From Rosa chinensis (taxonomy: Eukaryota > Streptophyta > Magnoliopsida > Rosales > Rosaceae): 64,000 nt of DNA. The notes below the pieces were generated by a model that was not told the DNA's origin, did not search any database, and worked only from the letters and a program-made list of their open reading frames with translations. Location of the stretch: the NCBI RefSeq assembly GCF_002994745.2, contig NC_037088.1, forward strand, positions 47,050,911 through 47,114,910. The letters are read 5' to 3'. Positions 1 through 11,258 of the stretch are shown here, piece by piece. The position numbers and the translations under genes were made by a program. The first letter of the stretch is position 1. Every line of letters starts with the position of its first letter.

Positions 1-1690
1 GAGTAGACACTGAACCCGAAACAAACACCAAATTTACACGAAAATAAAGTTTGGATTCAGCTTAAAAAATAATAATGTTCATAAATATCAAAACAATATT
101 TCAAAACAGAAGGAAACACACTTTTTCAACGGTTTCACAACCATTTCCGCTCTCCCGACAAAATGCAATTTAGAACAATGATGTCAGCCAAAAAAATTTC
201 TTTTATAATTTGTAAACGCCATATCCATGTAAAGGACAGACAATACCATAGCATGAACTCAGGCGCATAATCCAAAAAAAAAAAAAAAAAAAGGAGAAAC
301 CACACAAACGACAGAACAGGATAAAAAAAAATGAAATAAGTAACAAACACAATGTAGAGATTAAAAACAACATTACAAAAACATAAGAGGAAAGAGAAAA
401 TGTTACCTGATAGAGAAATGCCAAAAGTGAGACTCAACTTCTATCAACAGTCCACACCTATAACAGCATAGCAGTAAATTAAAAACTTTATATATAGGTA
501 GACAAACCTAATCAAAATCAAATGGAGAAAAATACCGAACAAAGCCATTTAAAAAGGGCACTACCTTCATTTCAAGGACTAATCAATTGCCTATTTCTAC
601 ACTTTGGTTCAATCAATCAACAAACTTGCTGATAGTTTTCCTGAAGTTTGCTAAATTCAAATCCTCTCAGCACAACAGGAGCATTATTAAGCTCGGAAAG
701 TAAAATAGATATTCCTATCATGAAATGACTAACAATAGTTTTAAAATCCAATATATAAATTATTCACTTTGCAGCAGAAATTGAAAAACTTTACCCAATA
801 ACAGACATGAAGTCAATATTGTACTTAACACTGATGATAAAATTAAAACATTACAAAAAAATCGTAGCAGCTCAAAATGAACGATCTGCAATAGGGGTAA
901 CCACCAATAAGCAAGATTTGAAAATGAATTGCACAACAGGAGAATCGATTATACTTCATAAAACATTTGGACCTCCTAGTACATTATAATTCAAACAAAG
1001 CTTTTCATTTGAAATTTTGTTCTAATCAATGTTATAAATCAAAATATTAGTGTGTACCTTGTCCAAAACAAACGTAAATTGATTTGTCCTTTGCTCTCTG
1101 AACCTTTACAGAGGCTGCAAACGACAAAAAAACTAATCTGACATCCGTCTCTCTCTTCTTCTTCTTCTTTTCCTTCTTTCCCGTTCTCCTCTCTCTCTTT
1201 TTTGTTTCGCCTTCTCTCTTCCTCTGTATTGCGAAAACAACAAAATCCCAAAAGGAAAAAAGGTTTTAATAGCTCAAATGAAACAAAACCCCAACCTCTA
1301 TCCAGCTTTATCAAAGGCTAAAACTGATCTCTGAAAAAAACCCAAATCAAACACATACCTCTTCTTCTATTGAAACCTTCCTCAACCCAAACCGTCCTCC
1401 GAAAGTCGACCAAAATCTTCAAATCGTCTCTTCTATTCCTCTTTTCTCTCTCCTCTCTTCTTTCGCTTTTGTTGATGTTGATGTAAGCCACCCAATTCCA
1501 ACCCGATCGTTTTACCTATCCAACACAGAGAAGAGCAAGGACAGAAACGACTTTTCCAGACTCTCAGGAACAGTGTAACAGTAACATTGACGCTTTATAT
1601 ATAAAATAATATATTAATATTCGAAAGTTTGGATTACAGACCAAATAACTACAAAAATAATGAGAGATTGCAGATATATATCAACAAAAT
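1..1690. other. Non-coding region left of the LeuRS gene
   Basis: I see no convincing gene here. The first 1 kb is AT-rich, with homopolymer runs such as poly-A near 275-292. Between 1140 and 1480 there is a CT-rich stretch followed by sequence very like 48840-49000: both have a CT-rich block, then an AAAAAAGGTTTTA-type stretch, then an 'acctctatc...ctttatc..aggctaaaa' stretch. This suggests a duplicated promoter or 5' leader. A gene on the minus strand could begin here and run out of the window, but nothing coding is visible. Confidence 0.5.
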
Positions 1691-1697
1691 TAATCAG

Positions 1698-4600
1698 CTA
1701 ATAAGTCAAGAAGATGGCAGTGGGGCTCCCAGGAAATGGAGGATTCCGATCTATCTGCTTGACATGAGGACCAGCTAAAGCCCGAGCATCAGGGTTGGCA
1801 AAGGACAAAACATGCAACTCTTGAAGACCGATTTGCCTCTTGATCAAGTCCAAGTTCTCATGAAGGACCTCAATCTCTCCAAATGACAACGTTAAGTCCA
1901 AGGCACAAGGCCCAATCACAATTGCTTCATCCATCTTTGACCTTATGAAAGGCATACACAACTTCAGGGTTTCTCGAAAATCTTTAGAGTGACCAATAGA
2001 ACTGTTTTGAAGCGCCTCCTGTATCAGCTTGTCAGAAGAAAATGTACGAGTGTCACTGTTAAAGTGAATTTGAAGTATTTTCAAGCACTCTGCCTTCCAC
2101 CCATCAAAATGCTCATTAACATATACCAAGCCGGTTAGCTTGTTCTCTCCAGTGATCAATGTAACTGGAGTACCCTTATGGCCTTTATTTGAACCTGAAA
2201 CTTGCTTGTGAAAAAGCTTCCTCATCAAAACAATGAAGTCTTGCAAATACTTATTGGCACTCTGGAGGGTTAAGTCTGAAGCATCAGCAACAGGCCATCC
2301 TGCATTTACCACAAACCCTTCCTTGTTCAAAAGTTCCCTCCACACATATTCTGCATAGTGTGGGCAGATTGGAGTAATAAGACGCGTCTGCACATCCACA
2401 AAACGCCATACCAAATCACGGTTCATGCCCCCAGCACCGCACGAAAACTTGTACTCATCCCTGGCTGCTTGAAGGTCATAAAACCCAGTCTTGAGGGCTT
2501 CTCGGAACATGTAATCTCGGTAATTCAGCTCAGTCCTGTGTACAGCAATGTTTATCTCATTAGCAAAGACCCTGTCAGCATAAGTAGATGGGGGACCTGT
2601 TCTCAAACAAGAGTCTGAAGCCAAAACTTGTTCAATCCATGCAATCTCTTTAGTGAGCCGCAAGATTGCAGCATTGGCAGTCACAAATACAAAATTTGCA
2701 TCATCCACACCATCTCCGGCATCAGCCAAAGAGAACCGAGTGGCATCAGCAGAAAATTCCTCAATTGCCTGGCGAAGGGTCCTAAAGTTCCCTGTAGACT
2801 TGGACATCTTCTCACCATTTAGCAAGAGGTGCCCATTACATCTGAACCCACGAGGCCAGTACTTGTTGGAAGTCATAATAGCCGTGTGGTTGTATATGCA
2901 GAAGGCTAGATGGTTTTGGATCAAATCCTTGCCTGACACTCGTAGATCAAAAGGATACCAATATTCAAACTCTTTCTTCATTTTCTTAAGAATTGATGAT
3001 GAGATGTCAGAAGACTTGGGATATGGGCCATCACAGAAAATAAAATCCCAGACGTCATCAGTCATTTGCTCAGGTTTAACTTCTGACCTGCTGGCACCAT
3101 ACATATCTCCATTGTGTAAGAAATGAGCAATGGTGTAATAAGCCATGTAAATAGTTGAATCAGACAGTGACTCAACTAAGAATTCTTCATCCCAGGGGAT
3201 ACGAGTCCCAAGTCCAAAAGATCGTGAACAAGCCCACTGATTCAACCACCCTATAGTGTGCTCAAATCCATGCCGAGTCTCATCGGAATATAAGCTCATG
3301 CCGGACAAGCACTCTTCAGCCATCTTTTTCCATTCAGTTTCCCCATATGTGATGTACCACTGATCTGTAAGTGCCACAACACATTCATCACCCGACCGGG
3401 ACACAACTTGCTCCTCAGGTTCATAATATATAATTCCTTCTCCCGCCTCTATCAGCTTCCTTTTTATTAAGGGTTTCGCCTCCTGCACTTCCCTTCCTAC
3501 GAATTCTCCCACGGTCAGTGTTCCTTCTTTGATGATTGGGATAACCTCAAACGGCATCACCCATTCTTCCTTCACACCATATTTTTCCCTCAAAGCAGAT
3601 TTTGACTTTAAATTATGCAGAGCCATATAATCATCAGGAGCATCACTAGGTACGCTGGTCACTATCCCCGTGCCTTTGTCAGTTGGGATGGTCAACATAG
3701 GAAGGGCATAAATGATATGACTGAATGCAAGTGGTGACTTCAATGGAAGGCCAATCAAATCATAACCAGTCAGTTTGACCAAGCAAGTAGGTTTCTCTGG
3801 GACCCTAGAGTACTTCTGATAAGCAAGATTAAGTGCTGCTCTATGTGTAAGAATAAAGACATCTGTATCGTTGATCTCAAAGGCTCCATACTTAGCATCG
3901 GGTAATACCCATGCATTTGTTTGTCCATACATGGTCTCGGGTCTCAACGTTGCTGCTGCTAGGAATACCTTCCTCCCTTTCAACACTGATCCAAATTTTG
4001 AGGGTAAAGGTGCTACTACCTCCATTTTGATGACAATGTATTCTTGTGGCTGAACTCCTTCTCCTCTTGCCCTATCATGATCTGCACACGGCTGCCCATC
4101 GAATGGGGAGAATATAGTGTACCGGACATCTTTCACAATCTTACCCTTGGATTTGAGCTTCCTAACCTGCCATTTCACAAAGTTGTCAAAGAAAGGGTTC
4201 ATGTCTGTAGTAATAAAGGAACGTCTCCAATCACATCCCAACCCAAAAGCTTTCAGGTCTTCCACCCCACGTGGTGGGAAAAACTTCAACCACTTTTCCG
4301 GGTCCTGGAACTCGGATATCTCACTGTCAGACAATCCGAAACCATCACGCATAATTTCCCATTGGAAGACTTGTCCGGCGAACTTTGCTGCAGCCTTGGC
4401 CTTCTTTCCCTTATGTTTTTTCTCTGCTCCAGCTTCGGCTTTTGCTTTGGCTGCAATTTTATCTTGCTTCACATCAATGGGAAATACTGGAGGGTAGCCA
4501 AACTGTTGGAGCTCTCTTGCAAGTTTATCGGCGGCAGCTTTGATGGGCATTCCGGTGCAATGGAAAGCAAATGGTAAGAGCACATTGACACCTCTTAACC

Positions 4601-4850
4601 TATGATAAGCGGCAGCAAACTCAAGCTTGGAGATGGTGAATGCATGTCCCAGATGAAGGAAACCATTCATGTACGGGAAAGGGAAATTTCCGAAAAACTT
4701 CTCTCCTGGTTGGGGAGGATTTTCACGGGGTTCAGCCCTGAAAACTTGCTTCTCTTCCCACAGTCTTTGAGCGTCTTCCTCAATCTTTCGAAGACGGTCT
4801 CTCCTTATTGACTTCATCTTCATCTCCTTAGCAATATTTGATTCCGGCAA
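1698..4850 (-). CDS. Leucine--tRNA ligase, cytoplasmic
   Basis: A 1050-residue uninterrupted frame for a class I aminoacyl-tRNA synthetase that charges tRNA-Leu in the cytosol. The class I signature HLGH lies near residues 66-69 after FPFPYMNGFLHLGHAF, and KMSKSTGNF near residue 680 is the second ATP-binding signature. The archaeal/eukaryotic LeuRS type is shown by HCTGMPIKAAADKLARE, the long Lys-rich insertion near residues 130-155, the editing-domain threonine-rich stretch LRPETMYGQTN, and a C-terminal end in PGSPTAIFLTY. Plant cytosolic homologues are around 1090 residues, so this copy is nearly full length. The start at 4850 is the first Met. A second Met at residue 10 or 12 is possible, since the conserved part begins at RRDRLRKIEEDAQ. 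No introns are needed. Its upstream region abuts the breakpoint of the inverted duplication at about 4985, so the promoter may be partly acquired sequence. Confidence 0.95.
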   Translation of the reverse strand: MPESNIAKEMKMKSIRRDRLRKIEEDAQRLWEEKQVFRAEPRENPPQPGEKFFGNFPFPYMNGFLHLGHAFTISKLEFAAAYHRLRGVNVLLPFAFHCTGMPIKAAADKLARELQQFGYPPVFPIDVKQDKIAAKAKAEAGAEKKHKGKKAKAAAKFAGQVFQWEIMRDGFGLSDSEISEFQDPEKWLKFFPPRGVEDLKAFGLGCDWRRSFITTDMNPFFDNFVKWQVRKLKSKGKIVKDVRYTIFSPFDGQPCADHDRARGEGVQPQEYIVIKMEVVAPLPSKFGSVLKGRKVFLAAATLRPETMYGQTNAWVLPDAKYGAFEINDTDVFILTHRAALNLAYQKYSRVPEKPTCLVKLTGYDLIGLPLKSPLAFSHIIYALPMLTIPTDKGTGIVTSVPSDAPDDYMALHNLKSKSALREKYGVKEEWVMPFEVIPIIKEGTLTVGEFVGREVQEAKPLIKRKLIEAGEGIIYYEPEEQVVSRSGDECVVALTDQWYITYGETEWKKMAEECLSGMSLYSDETRHGFEHTIGWLNQWACSRSFGLGTRIPWDEEFLVESLSDSTIYMAYYTIAHFLHNGDMYGASRSEVKPEQMTDDVWDFIFCDGPYPKSSDISSSILKKMKKEFEYWYPFDLRVSGKDLIQNHLAFCIYNHTAIMTSNKYWPRGFRCNGHLLLNGEKMSKSTGNFRTLRQAIEEFSADATRFSLADAGDGVDDANFVFVTANAAILRLTKEIAWIEQVLASDSCLRTGPPSTYADRVFANEINIAVHRTELNYRDYMFREALKTGFYDLQAARDEYKFSCGAGGMNRDLVWRFVDVQTRLITPICPHYAEYVWRELLNKEGFVVNAGWPVADASDLTLQSANKYLQDFIVLMRKLFHKQVSGSNKGHKGTPVTLITGENKLTGLVYVNEHFDGWKAECLKILQIHFNSDTRTFSSDKLIQEALQNSSIGHSKDFRETLKLCMPFIRSKMDEAIVIGPCALDLTLSFGEIEVLHENLDLIKRQIGLQELHVLSFANPDARALAGPHVKQIDRNPPFPGSPTAIFLTY

Positions 4851-4984
4851 GCTTTATATTAGAGATTTGTATCCAACTAGGTCTAGGAAACCAAATTTAA
4901 ATAGGAATATATAGAAACACTAATCCAAAGTCAACTAGGAGATGGAATCAATTATTCTCAAAAAAAATATATAAATAAAAAATA

Positions 4985-5340
4985 AAGTTTGGCCCTGTAA
5001 TTCAGAAAACTAGCACTATAGTTCCCCGTTTCGGGAAATGCCCAGAAAACAAACCGCAAAATTGAAGACAGTACAGTATAATTGAAGAGTACCCATCGGA
5101 ATTCAGGGTCTCGAAGCCGATCGGATCTTCGCCGCCGGCGCTATCACCATAGTCTATGGTGAAACGACGTCGCTCTGTACCACTCTTCGGTCCGTAGAGT
5201 GACGTCGTTTCACCGAGATTAAGGACGCCACACTCACACAGCCGTCGTCGGAGGCAGACCGCCGAGATCTGAGGAGAGAGAGTCGCCATCAATGTAGGAG
5301 AAGTCTGACTGTTCAAAAATTTTCAGACCCCGGCTTCGTA
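4985..5340 (-). promoter_or_regulatory. Duplicated clamp-gene promoter fragment upstream of LeuRS
   Basis: Read on the minus strand, this segment matches 25905-26240, the region just upstream of clamp gene E. It includes an inverted repeat with 19-nt arms at 5158-5176 and 5196-5214 (arm GGTGAAACGACGTCGCTCT, 18 of 19 matching the other arm). It lies about 310-365 bp upstream of the LeuRS start codon. Similarity to the E promoter stops near 4985, which I take as the edge of the inverted duplication. A 104-codon open frame here is not conserved as protein between the copies. Confidence 0.6.
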
Positions 5341-6161
5341 ATTATAGGCTATAATTACGTACTAGGCGTCTAGGCCCTGCCGCTTTTTTCTTTTCTTAAT
5401 TTTTAATTTTTATTGAAGGGAGATTTTATTCACACGTCTTCAATTACTCGATGCACATTTCTGATTTTTTTACACTTTTACTCTATGACCTATTTTTAAA
5501 AAATCAAAAAAATAATAACTACATTCTAAGATCATGAACACCAAAAATTTCAATTTGTTGTTCCCTTGATAAAATTCACAACACAATCCAGCTCCTTAAA
5601 GCCTTGATTTATGCGTAGTGATGACTAAGATTGCAACAAAAAGTGAATCCCGGCCATAGCATAACAAAATAAAGGGCTTGTCATGTAGTTGGATATATAT
5701 ATATATATATATCCTCTAATCATGATTCGTGAATGCTAAATAATAGTTGATATAGAAGGTCGCTTGGATTCCTTTCCACGGCTTCCAACAAATTTCATAG
5801 GAGGTGAGAGTGTTTCCAACTATGAACTCAAATTTGTTTAGTTTCATAAAGTAATAATCAGGTTTTCCTCTCTTCGGATACCTTTTATTTACTTAAATCA
5901 TCAAAAAGATGATTACGGGTGAATCAAGATGATGAACATGATTACATGGAAGTGGCTTTGTGAGAGATGATGATGAGCTAGCTGGTGGTTGAGGTGGATT
6001 TGGGCAAAATAGGTAGTTTATGGGAAAAAAAATTAAGACCAAATAAATTGGAATGTGTATTTAGTAATTATTGATGTGCAGATAAAATTTCCCTTTATTG
6101 AAATAAAGTAGAAATCTTCATTTCGATAAAAAAAAAAAACAAAAAAAAAAAACTCTATGCC
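5341..6161. other. Non-coding spacer, partly matching the region upstream of clamp E
   Basis: AT-rich sequence without a gene. The part near 6050-6180, read on the minus strand, matches 25680-25810 (shared GGAATTAAT, GTTTTACTTGA and TAAAGTAGAAAT stretches). It therefore belongs to the left arm of the inverted duplication. A short (TA)n run lies at 5693-5710. Confidence 0.5.
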
Positions 6162-6261
6162 TCAAGTAAAACTCCGAATTGATGGTTCAAAAAAATAAGA
6201 AAAGGTTAATTCGGAATTAATGTGTACAAGAAAGGAAAAAAAGTAAACGTTGGTCACACGA

Positions 6262-6734
6262 ATCACATGATCACGCTCATAGAAATTCACATGATCACCC
6301 GGTTCATTAGGATCTGAAGAATTAAACATAAAATGCATGCAGATAATCATTAAGCAAATTTTACGAAAAAAATTATCAAGAACATTCAAACTTTGGACTC
6401 AATTTCATAGCCAAGCAGATCCTTACATTCTACCTCACCATAAAGAATGAGTGCATACCGATTGTTCAACTGCAATTGGCGGTGGAAGATTTCCATATTG
6501 AACTGTAGATTCTGGCTTTCGGAGCACTCGAAGCTAGACATCAACGGTTTCCCCATCAGTAGCCTGGGTTCTGGAAACCAGTGCAACAATCTCTGAAGTG
6601 ACGCAGAGGTCGGTCTTTTGGGGACTGCCGACGAGCTTTATGTCAGTTAAGGCTACTTGAGCCATGGCTCCGACAGCCTCCTTCAGCGAAATCGCTTTGC
6701 AGCGATCAAGGTTGAGCTAAAACCACCGCGGCAT
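6262..6734 (-). pseudogene. Clamp G: broken 5' copy of PCNA-like gene D
   Basis: Minus-strand copy of the first two exons of clamp D (21369-21861). Exon 1 spans about 6386-6734 and the small second exon about 6262-6320. The start codon at 6732-6734 is kept, but the sixth codon is TAG (MPRWF then stop). A deletion around the position matching D residues 65-75 also shifts the frame. The copy stops after the small exon: the rest of the gene, present in D at 22029-23539, is absent, and the sequence jumps to DNA matching 25.68 kb upstream of E. It is therefore a dead left-arm relic, with one deletion joining D exon 1b to the E upstream region. Confidence 0.75.
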
Positions 6735-6789
6735 TGTGGAAGAAAGCCGGAGAATTTTGTTGGAGGAGAAAAAAGGGTTTAGAAATTTA

Positions 6790-7160
6790 GGAGTGTAACT
6801 AACTATGGGTGGGCGATTTTATTTTGTTGGGAATTGTCTTAATTACACATTTGGCACTGAGGTTTTGCTAATTGCACTTTTGTCCCCTTTCCCCATACCT
6901 AGTGGAGTTCGGGGTCACGAAGCCAATCGGATGGTTAGCAAAGATCGATAAGGCACGACGTCTTTTCATTGAAATTAAGAATTTTCTTCATACCACTCAC
7001 AAGTCACAACATCCCCATCATGTATATCCACCACCACATCCCAAAATATAGTTTATCACAAAACGTTGGGACAAACAATCTTGCTTAAAAATTGCAAAGT
7101 AAACAATTTCATTTTTCAATAAGTAAATTGACAAGTCGAGTGTGTTTTTTCAAGTTAGAG
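6790..7160. repeat. Left-arm copy of the clamp D upstream region
   Basis: Read on the minus strand, this matches 20930-21360, the promoter of clamp D. Shared stretches include the TTTTGTTGG/AATTGCACTTTTG block, GAGTTCGGGGTCACGAAGCCAATCGG and an ACGACGTC motif near 6966-6973 (21138-21146 in D). No gene is present. The hAT element begins immediately to the right. Confidence 0.6.
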
Positions 7161-10100
7161 TCCTAGGCCTGGGAATTGCATACAGAAAAACAGAAACCGA
7201 ATCCGACCGATCCGGGCCGATACCGATCGGGTCGGTCTGCAACTTCAATTCCACACAATACCGACCCGACCCGAACCGAATAGCATGAAAACGGGTCGGC
7301 CTCGGTATGGGTCAAATACATACCGTTTTGACCGACCCGACCCGATTTTCTAATAGGACGCACGACTTGTCGTTGATTTCAGCCCTAAACTGCTAAACCT
7401 AAACGCGTTCTACTTCTGCCGTTCTCATTTCTTAAACTCACCCAAACCCTAAATCGAGCCTCTCTCCTCCATCGAAGACTCCCAGGCCCCACCCTCTCAA
7501 CCTCTCAATCCTCTCTACTCTCCTCCATCGAAGACTCTCAGCCTCTCACTCTCACAGTCTCACTCCTCTTTGCTTACCTCCATCGAAGACTCTCATCCTC
7601 TCGAAGAACCGAGACCGAAACAACAGCTCTACCTACTCGATCCAAGTCTCCTCCATCGAAGACTCGAAGACTCGAAGGCTCTCGTTCTTCTCTCACTCCT
7701 CTACTCCATCGAAGATCGAAAGCTGTCGCTCTTCTCTCACTCCTCTCTGCCCTCCTCGAAGATTCGAAGGCTCTCACTCCTCTCTGCCCTCCATCGAGGA
7801 ATCGATTCTTCAACTCGATTCTTCAAGCCTCCCACTCCGAATCGATGGGAAAACTGGGAGTAAGTCTCTCACTTTCTCAGATTTTTCTGTTTTCATGATT
7901 GTGTAGCTTGATTTGAATTTGGGATTGTGTAGCAGCATGATTGTGTAGCTTGATTTGAATTTGGGGTTGATTTGAATTTGGGATTCTGTTGATTTGAAAT
8001 TGACAATGATAAGATGGTCTTAGTTATTGATTATGCCTCATTTGTGGTTGTCTGCGGGTCACAAGGTCACAAATGGTTTGTAGAAAAAGCCAAAGTCTTT
8101 GAGGCTCTGTACTTTCTGTTTTCGTGTTCATAACTTCATAAGCTGCATTGCATTTGCATGTTTATATGTAATCGAGTAACCTGACTGTTGTGTAATTTAC
8201 TTGTTTCAGTTTAAAAGCGGTAAGAAGAAAGCTCAAGGACAGAAAGAAGGAGATTCTAGTCTAGTTGTTTCTTCAACTGGTACATCTCCCTCAATCCCTG
8301 ACAGAGCTGAAGAAGATGTCACGGATGGAGGAGCTTCCTCATCTGACAAGGTTAGTAACAATCCTCGAGCTGATAGAAAACGTAGTTGGGTGTGGGAGCA
8401 CTTTAAGGAATATAAGGATGTAAAAGTCACTAAAGTAAAGGGTCAAGCAGATATTGTAGAAGAATTTAGGAGGGCTAAGTGTATATATTGTCCTAAGGGT
8501 CCTCTAGGAGACTATGCTTGTGATCCCTACAAAAATGGGACTCAAGGGATGATTAGGCACATAAACAAATCATGGAAGTATTATCCCGGAAGGAGAGCGA
8601 TAGATAAAGTTCAGAAAGTGCTTGCTGGTGATAAAAGTAAGGGTAATTCTATGAAAATGGTAGCATTTAATCCTCTTGAAGTTATGAAAGCATGTGTTGA
8701 AATGGTTGTAGTTGATGAGCTTCCTTTTAGCTTCGTTGAAAAGCAAGGGTTTAGGCATTTTTGTCATGTTGCAGTGCCAATGTTTAAGGTCCCTTGTAGG
8801 AAAACTTTGGTTAAAAATTTTCTTACATTGTATGATAAGACAAAGAAGAAGTTGAAAACTGATTTAGCACACTATAGGGTCTGCCTAACCACTGACACTT
8901 GGACAAGTGTTCAAAATTTCAACTACATGGTGCTAACTGCACACTTTATTGATGATAAGTGGGAAATGCATAAGAGGATAATCAATTTTTGCACTATTTG
9001 TAATCATAGTGGGAATTCCATAGGTCTTTTGATTGAGTCATGTTTGCTTCAGTGGGGGATTAGCAAGGTTTTAACCATCACAGTAGATAATGCAGCAGCC
9101 AATAAGTGTGCTATTGAGTTTGTTAGGTCCAAACTTAACAAAAGAGAAAAACCAGAATCAATCTTAGAGGGTAAGTACATGCATGTTAGGTGTACTGCCC
9201 ATATTTGTAATTTGATTGTTGGTAGTGGGTTGAAGAGACTAAATAGATCAGTGTTGGCCATTAGAAATGCGGTGAAGTTTGTTAGGTCTTCACCAGCAAG
9301 GTTAGATAGTTTTAAGGCATGTGTAGAACTGGAACAGATCCCTTGCAGAGGATTGGTTGTTATGGATGTTCCCACGAGGTGGAATTCAACATTCTTAATG
9401 TTGGAAGCTGCCTTGAAGTTCAAAGCAGCCTTTGCAAGGATGGAGGAGCAACCGGACAGCGGCTTTTCAGCCTATTTCAAAGAGCCTGACGAAGAGTATG
9501 ATGAGGATGGGAATTTGGTTCCAAGTAAAAGCAAGAGGCCTAGAGTGGGGCATCCATCCGAGGATGAATGGGATAAGGCGGAAGTGTTTGTGCAGTTTCT
9601 TAGGGTATTTTATGAAGTAACTCTAAGAGTTAGTGCAAGTAATAGGCCCACAATCCATACCACTTTTCATGATGTGTTGTCAATCGAATAGGAGATTAGC
9701 AAGATCTTCATAGAACCTGAAATTGCAACAGGTTTGGACACCCAGAAGGTTTTGAGTGATATGGCAGAAAATATGAGGTCCAAATTCATCAAGTATTATG
9801 GTGGCTTTCGAGATTTGAATCCCTTGGTGTTTATGGGGCTGATCCTTGATCCTAGATTCAAGCTAAGGCATGTAACTCATCTTTTGACAAATGAAGGGTT
9901 TGAATTGGAAGATGTGCGGACTAAATCGACGGAGTTACGTGATGTGTTGATGTCCTTGTATGAAGAGTATGCACCAAAGGAGGCCCCTGCAAAGAAGAGA
10001 GGTCAAATAGAGGTTGAAAGCTCATCTTCACAAAGCACTGTAACAAGCACCGGCAGCAGAGGAAGACAATCTTACATCAATGATTGGAAGAAAGTAGTTT

Positions 10101-11258
10101 TTGAGCTTGATGTGGCTGTGGTTTCACATGAAGTAGACAAATACTTGTTGGCCCCTCTTGAATTCATAAATGAGAAGGAAGGGTTCGAGTTCCCGATTCT
10201 GTTATGGTGGAAGATCAATGGAGCCAAGTACCCTATACTTCAAGCAATAGCCAAAGATGTGTTGGCTGTTCAAGTTTCGACAGTTGCATTGGAGTCCGCT
10301 TTTAGCACCGGAGGGAGAGTAATCGACAACTTTAGGAGTTCATTGACTCCTAAATCTGTCGAAGCATTGATTTGTCTACAAAGTTGGTTGAGGGGGAATG
10401 ATATTAGCTGCATAGAAGATGAACCATGCATCAAAGATTATGAGTTCTATGAAAAGTGTGAGAAAGGTGCAGATTTTTAACTTTGTGTGTTTGTTTTTTT
10501 AGTTTTCAGTTTTCGCTTTTTAGTTTTTACATTTCAGTTTCTGCATTTATTTTTTACATTCTGACTATAGTTTCTTGTGTTTTGTACTTTGGTATGTAGA
10601 TCATGTAACCTCAGCCTCTTCAACCTCTTGTCCTCCTCCAAAAGCTAAGGGAAAGAATGGTATTGGAACTAATGATGAAGTTGTTCAACTCAGTGAAGAT
10701 GACTCTGAGGATGAAATGGTGTCTGATGATTCAGAAAACAATTGATGCCTATTGCCTTGATGTGATCAGTTTCTGACTTTCTGGTTTATGCTGCAAGGAT
10801 GGACTCTTTCATATTTTCATGAACTTATTTCAATTGCTAGTTTGCTACTGTGGTTAACTGGTTTCTGAACATTTCCATGTAATATTAAGCTGATAGGCTT
10901 AGAACATGTAATATTAAGTTCTATATTAAGCAGAACTTGCTACTGTGGTTTAACTTGTAGTTCCAAGTTCTGCTTTGATTTGCATTTTGGACAGAAATGT
11001 GCATGAAGTTCATTGGAGAACTAATTAGAGATGTTTGCAAATTTACAATGCTGCATTTGATCAGGTTTCTGGAAATTTTGCTATTCAAATCAGGTGGTAC
11101 TGATTGGTACTGATTGGTACCGAACCGATTGGATTCGGGCCTAATCGGTATGGCAGCTGAGTTTCCGGCGTCCCGAACCGAACCGAGCCGACTATAAACT
11201 CAGTATCGGTATCGGTATAGGCATGTTACCGAGCCGAGCCAAACCGATCTCAGGCCTA
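7161..11258 (+). mobile_element. hAT-superfamily DNA transposon with near-complete transposase
   Basis: The left terminus reads TAGGCCTGGGA (from 7164) and the right terminus is its near inverse, TCTCAGGCCTA (ending 11258). The flanks AGTTAGAG (7153-7160) and AGTTAGAC (11259-11266) form an 8-bp target duplication with one mismatch, as hAT elements make; the left end carries three extra bases, TCC. Both ends are filled with subterminal repeats of ACCGA/CCCGA type (7195-7345 and 11095-11250), which in hAT elements commonly serve as transposase binding sites. The element sits between the clamp D-like left-arm sequence and the promoter of clamp A. Confidence 0.85.
7845..10745 (+). pseudogene. hAT transposase (BED-finger, RICESLEEPER-like) with one in-frame stop
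   Basis: Proposed exons: 7845-7859, 8210-10466 and 10600-10745. The last adds a tail ending EDEMVSDDSENN. The joined frame is 806 codons and is broken only by TAG at 9689-9691; the next residues (EISKIFIEPEIATG) continue in the same frame. Visible parts are a BED-type finger near residues 60-130 (W..F......C..C...H), an RNase H-like core with the putative catalytic Asp in LTTDTWTS (about 230) and in TVDNAAANK (about 297), and Glu in VALESAFS (about 698). The hAT C-terminal dimerisation region follows (FPILLWWKIN to LICLQSWLRG). The final zinc ligand of the BED finger seems lost (HINKSW where H-x3-5-C is usual). The 5' leader (7450-7800) has about six imperfect repeats of TCCATCGAAGACTC. Confidence 0.85.

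Noticed and set aside
135..437. Open frame of 100 codons on the minus strand
   Set aside because: Phe/Leu-rich translation of AT-rich DNA with a poly-Lys-coding tract on the other strand; no family features.
4044..4577. 177-codon plus-strand frame
   Set aside because: Lies antisense to the leucyl-tRNA synthetase gene; no recognisable domain.
5002..5316. Possible 104-residue protein upstream of LeuRS
   Set aside because: The duplicate at 25.9-26.2 kb does not keep the frame, and the core is an inverted-repeat promoter element.
7570..7863. Separate gene before the transposase
   Set aside because: Composed of imperfect CT/GAAGACTC repeats; better explained as the leader and first exon of the transposase gene.
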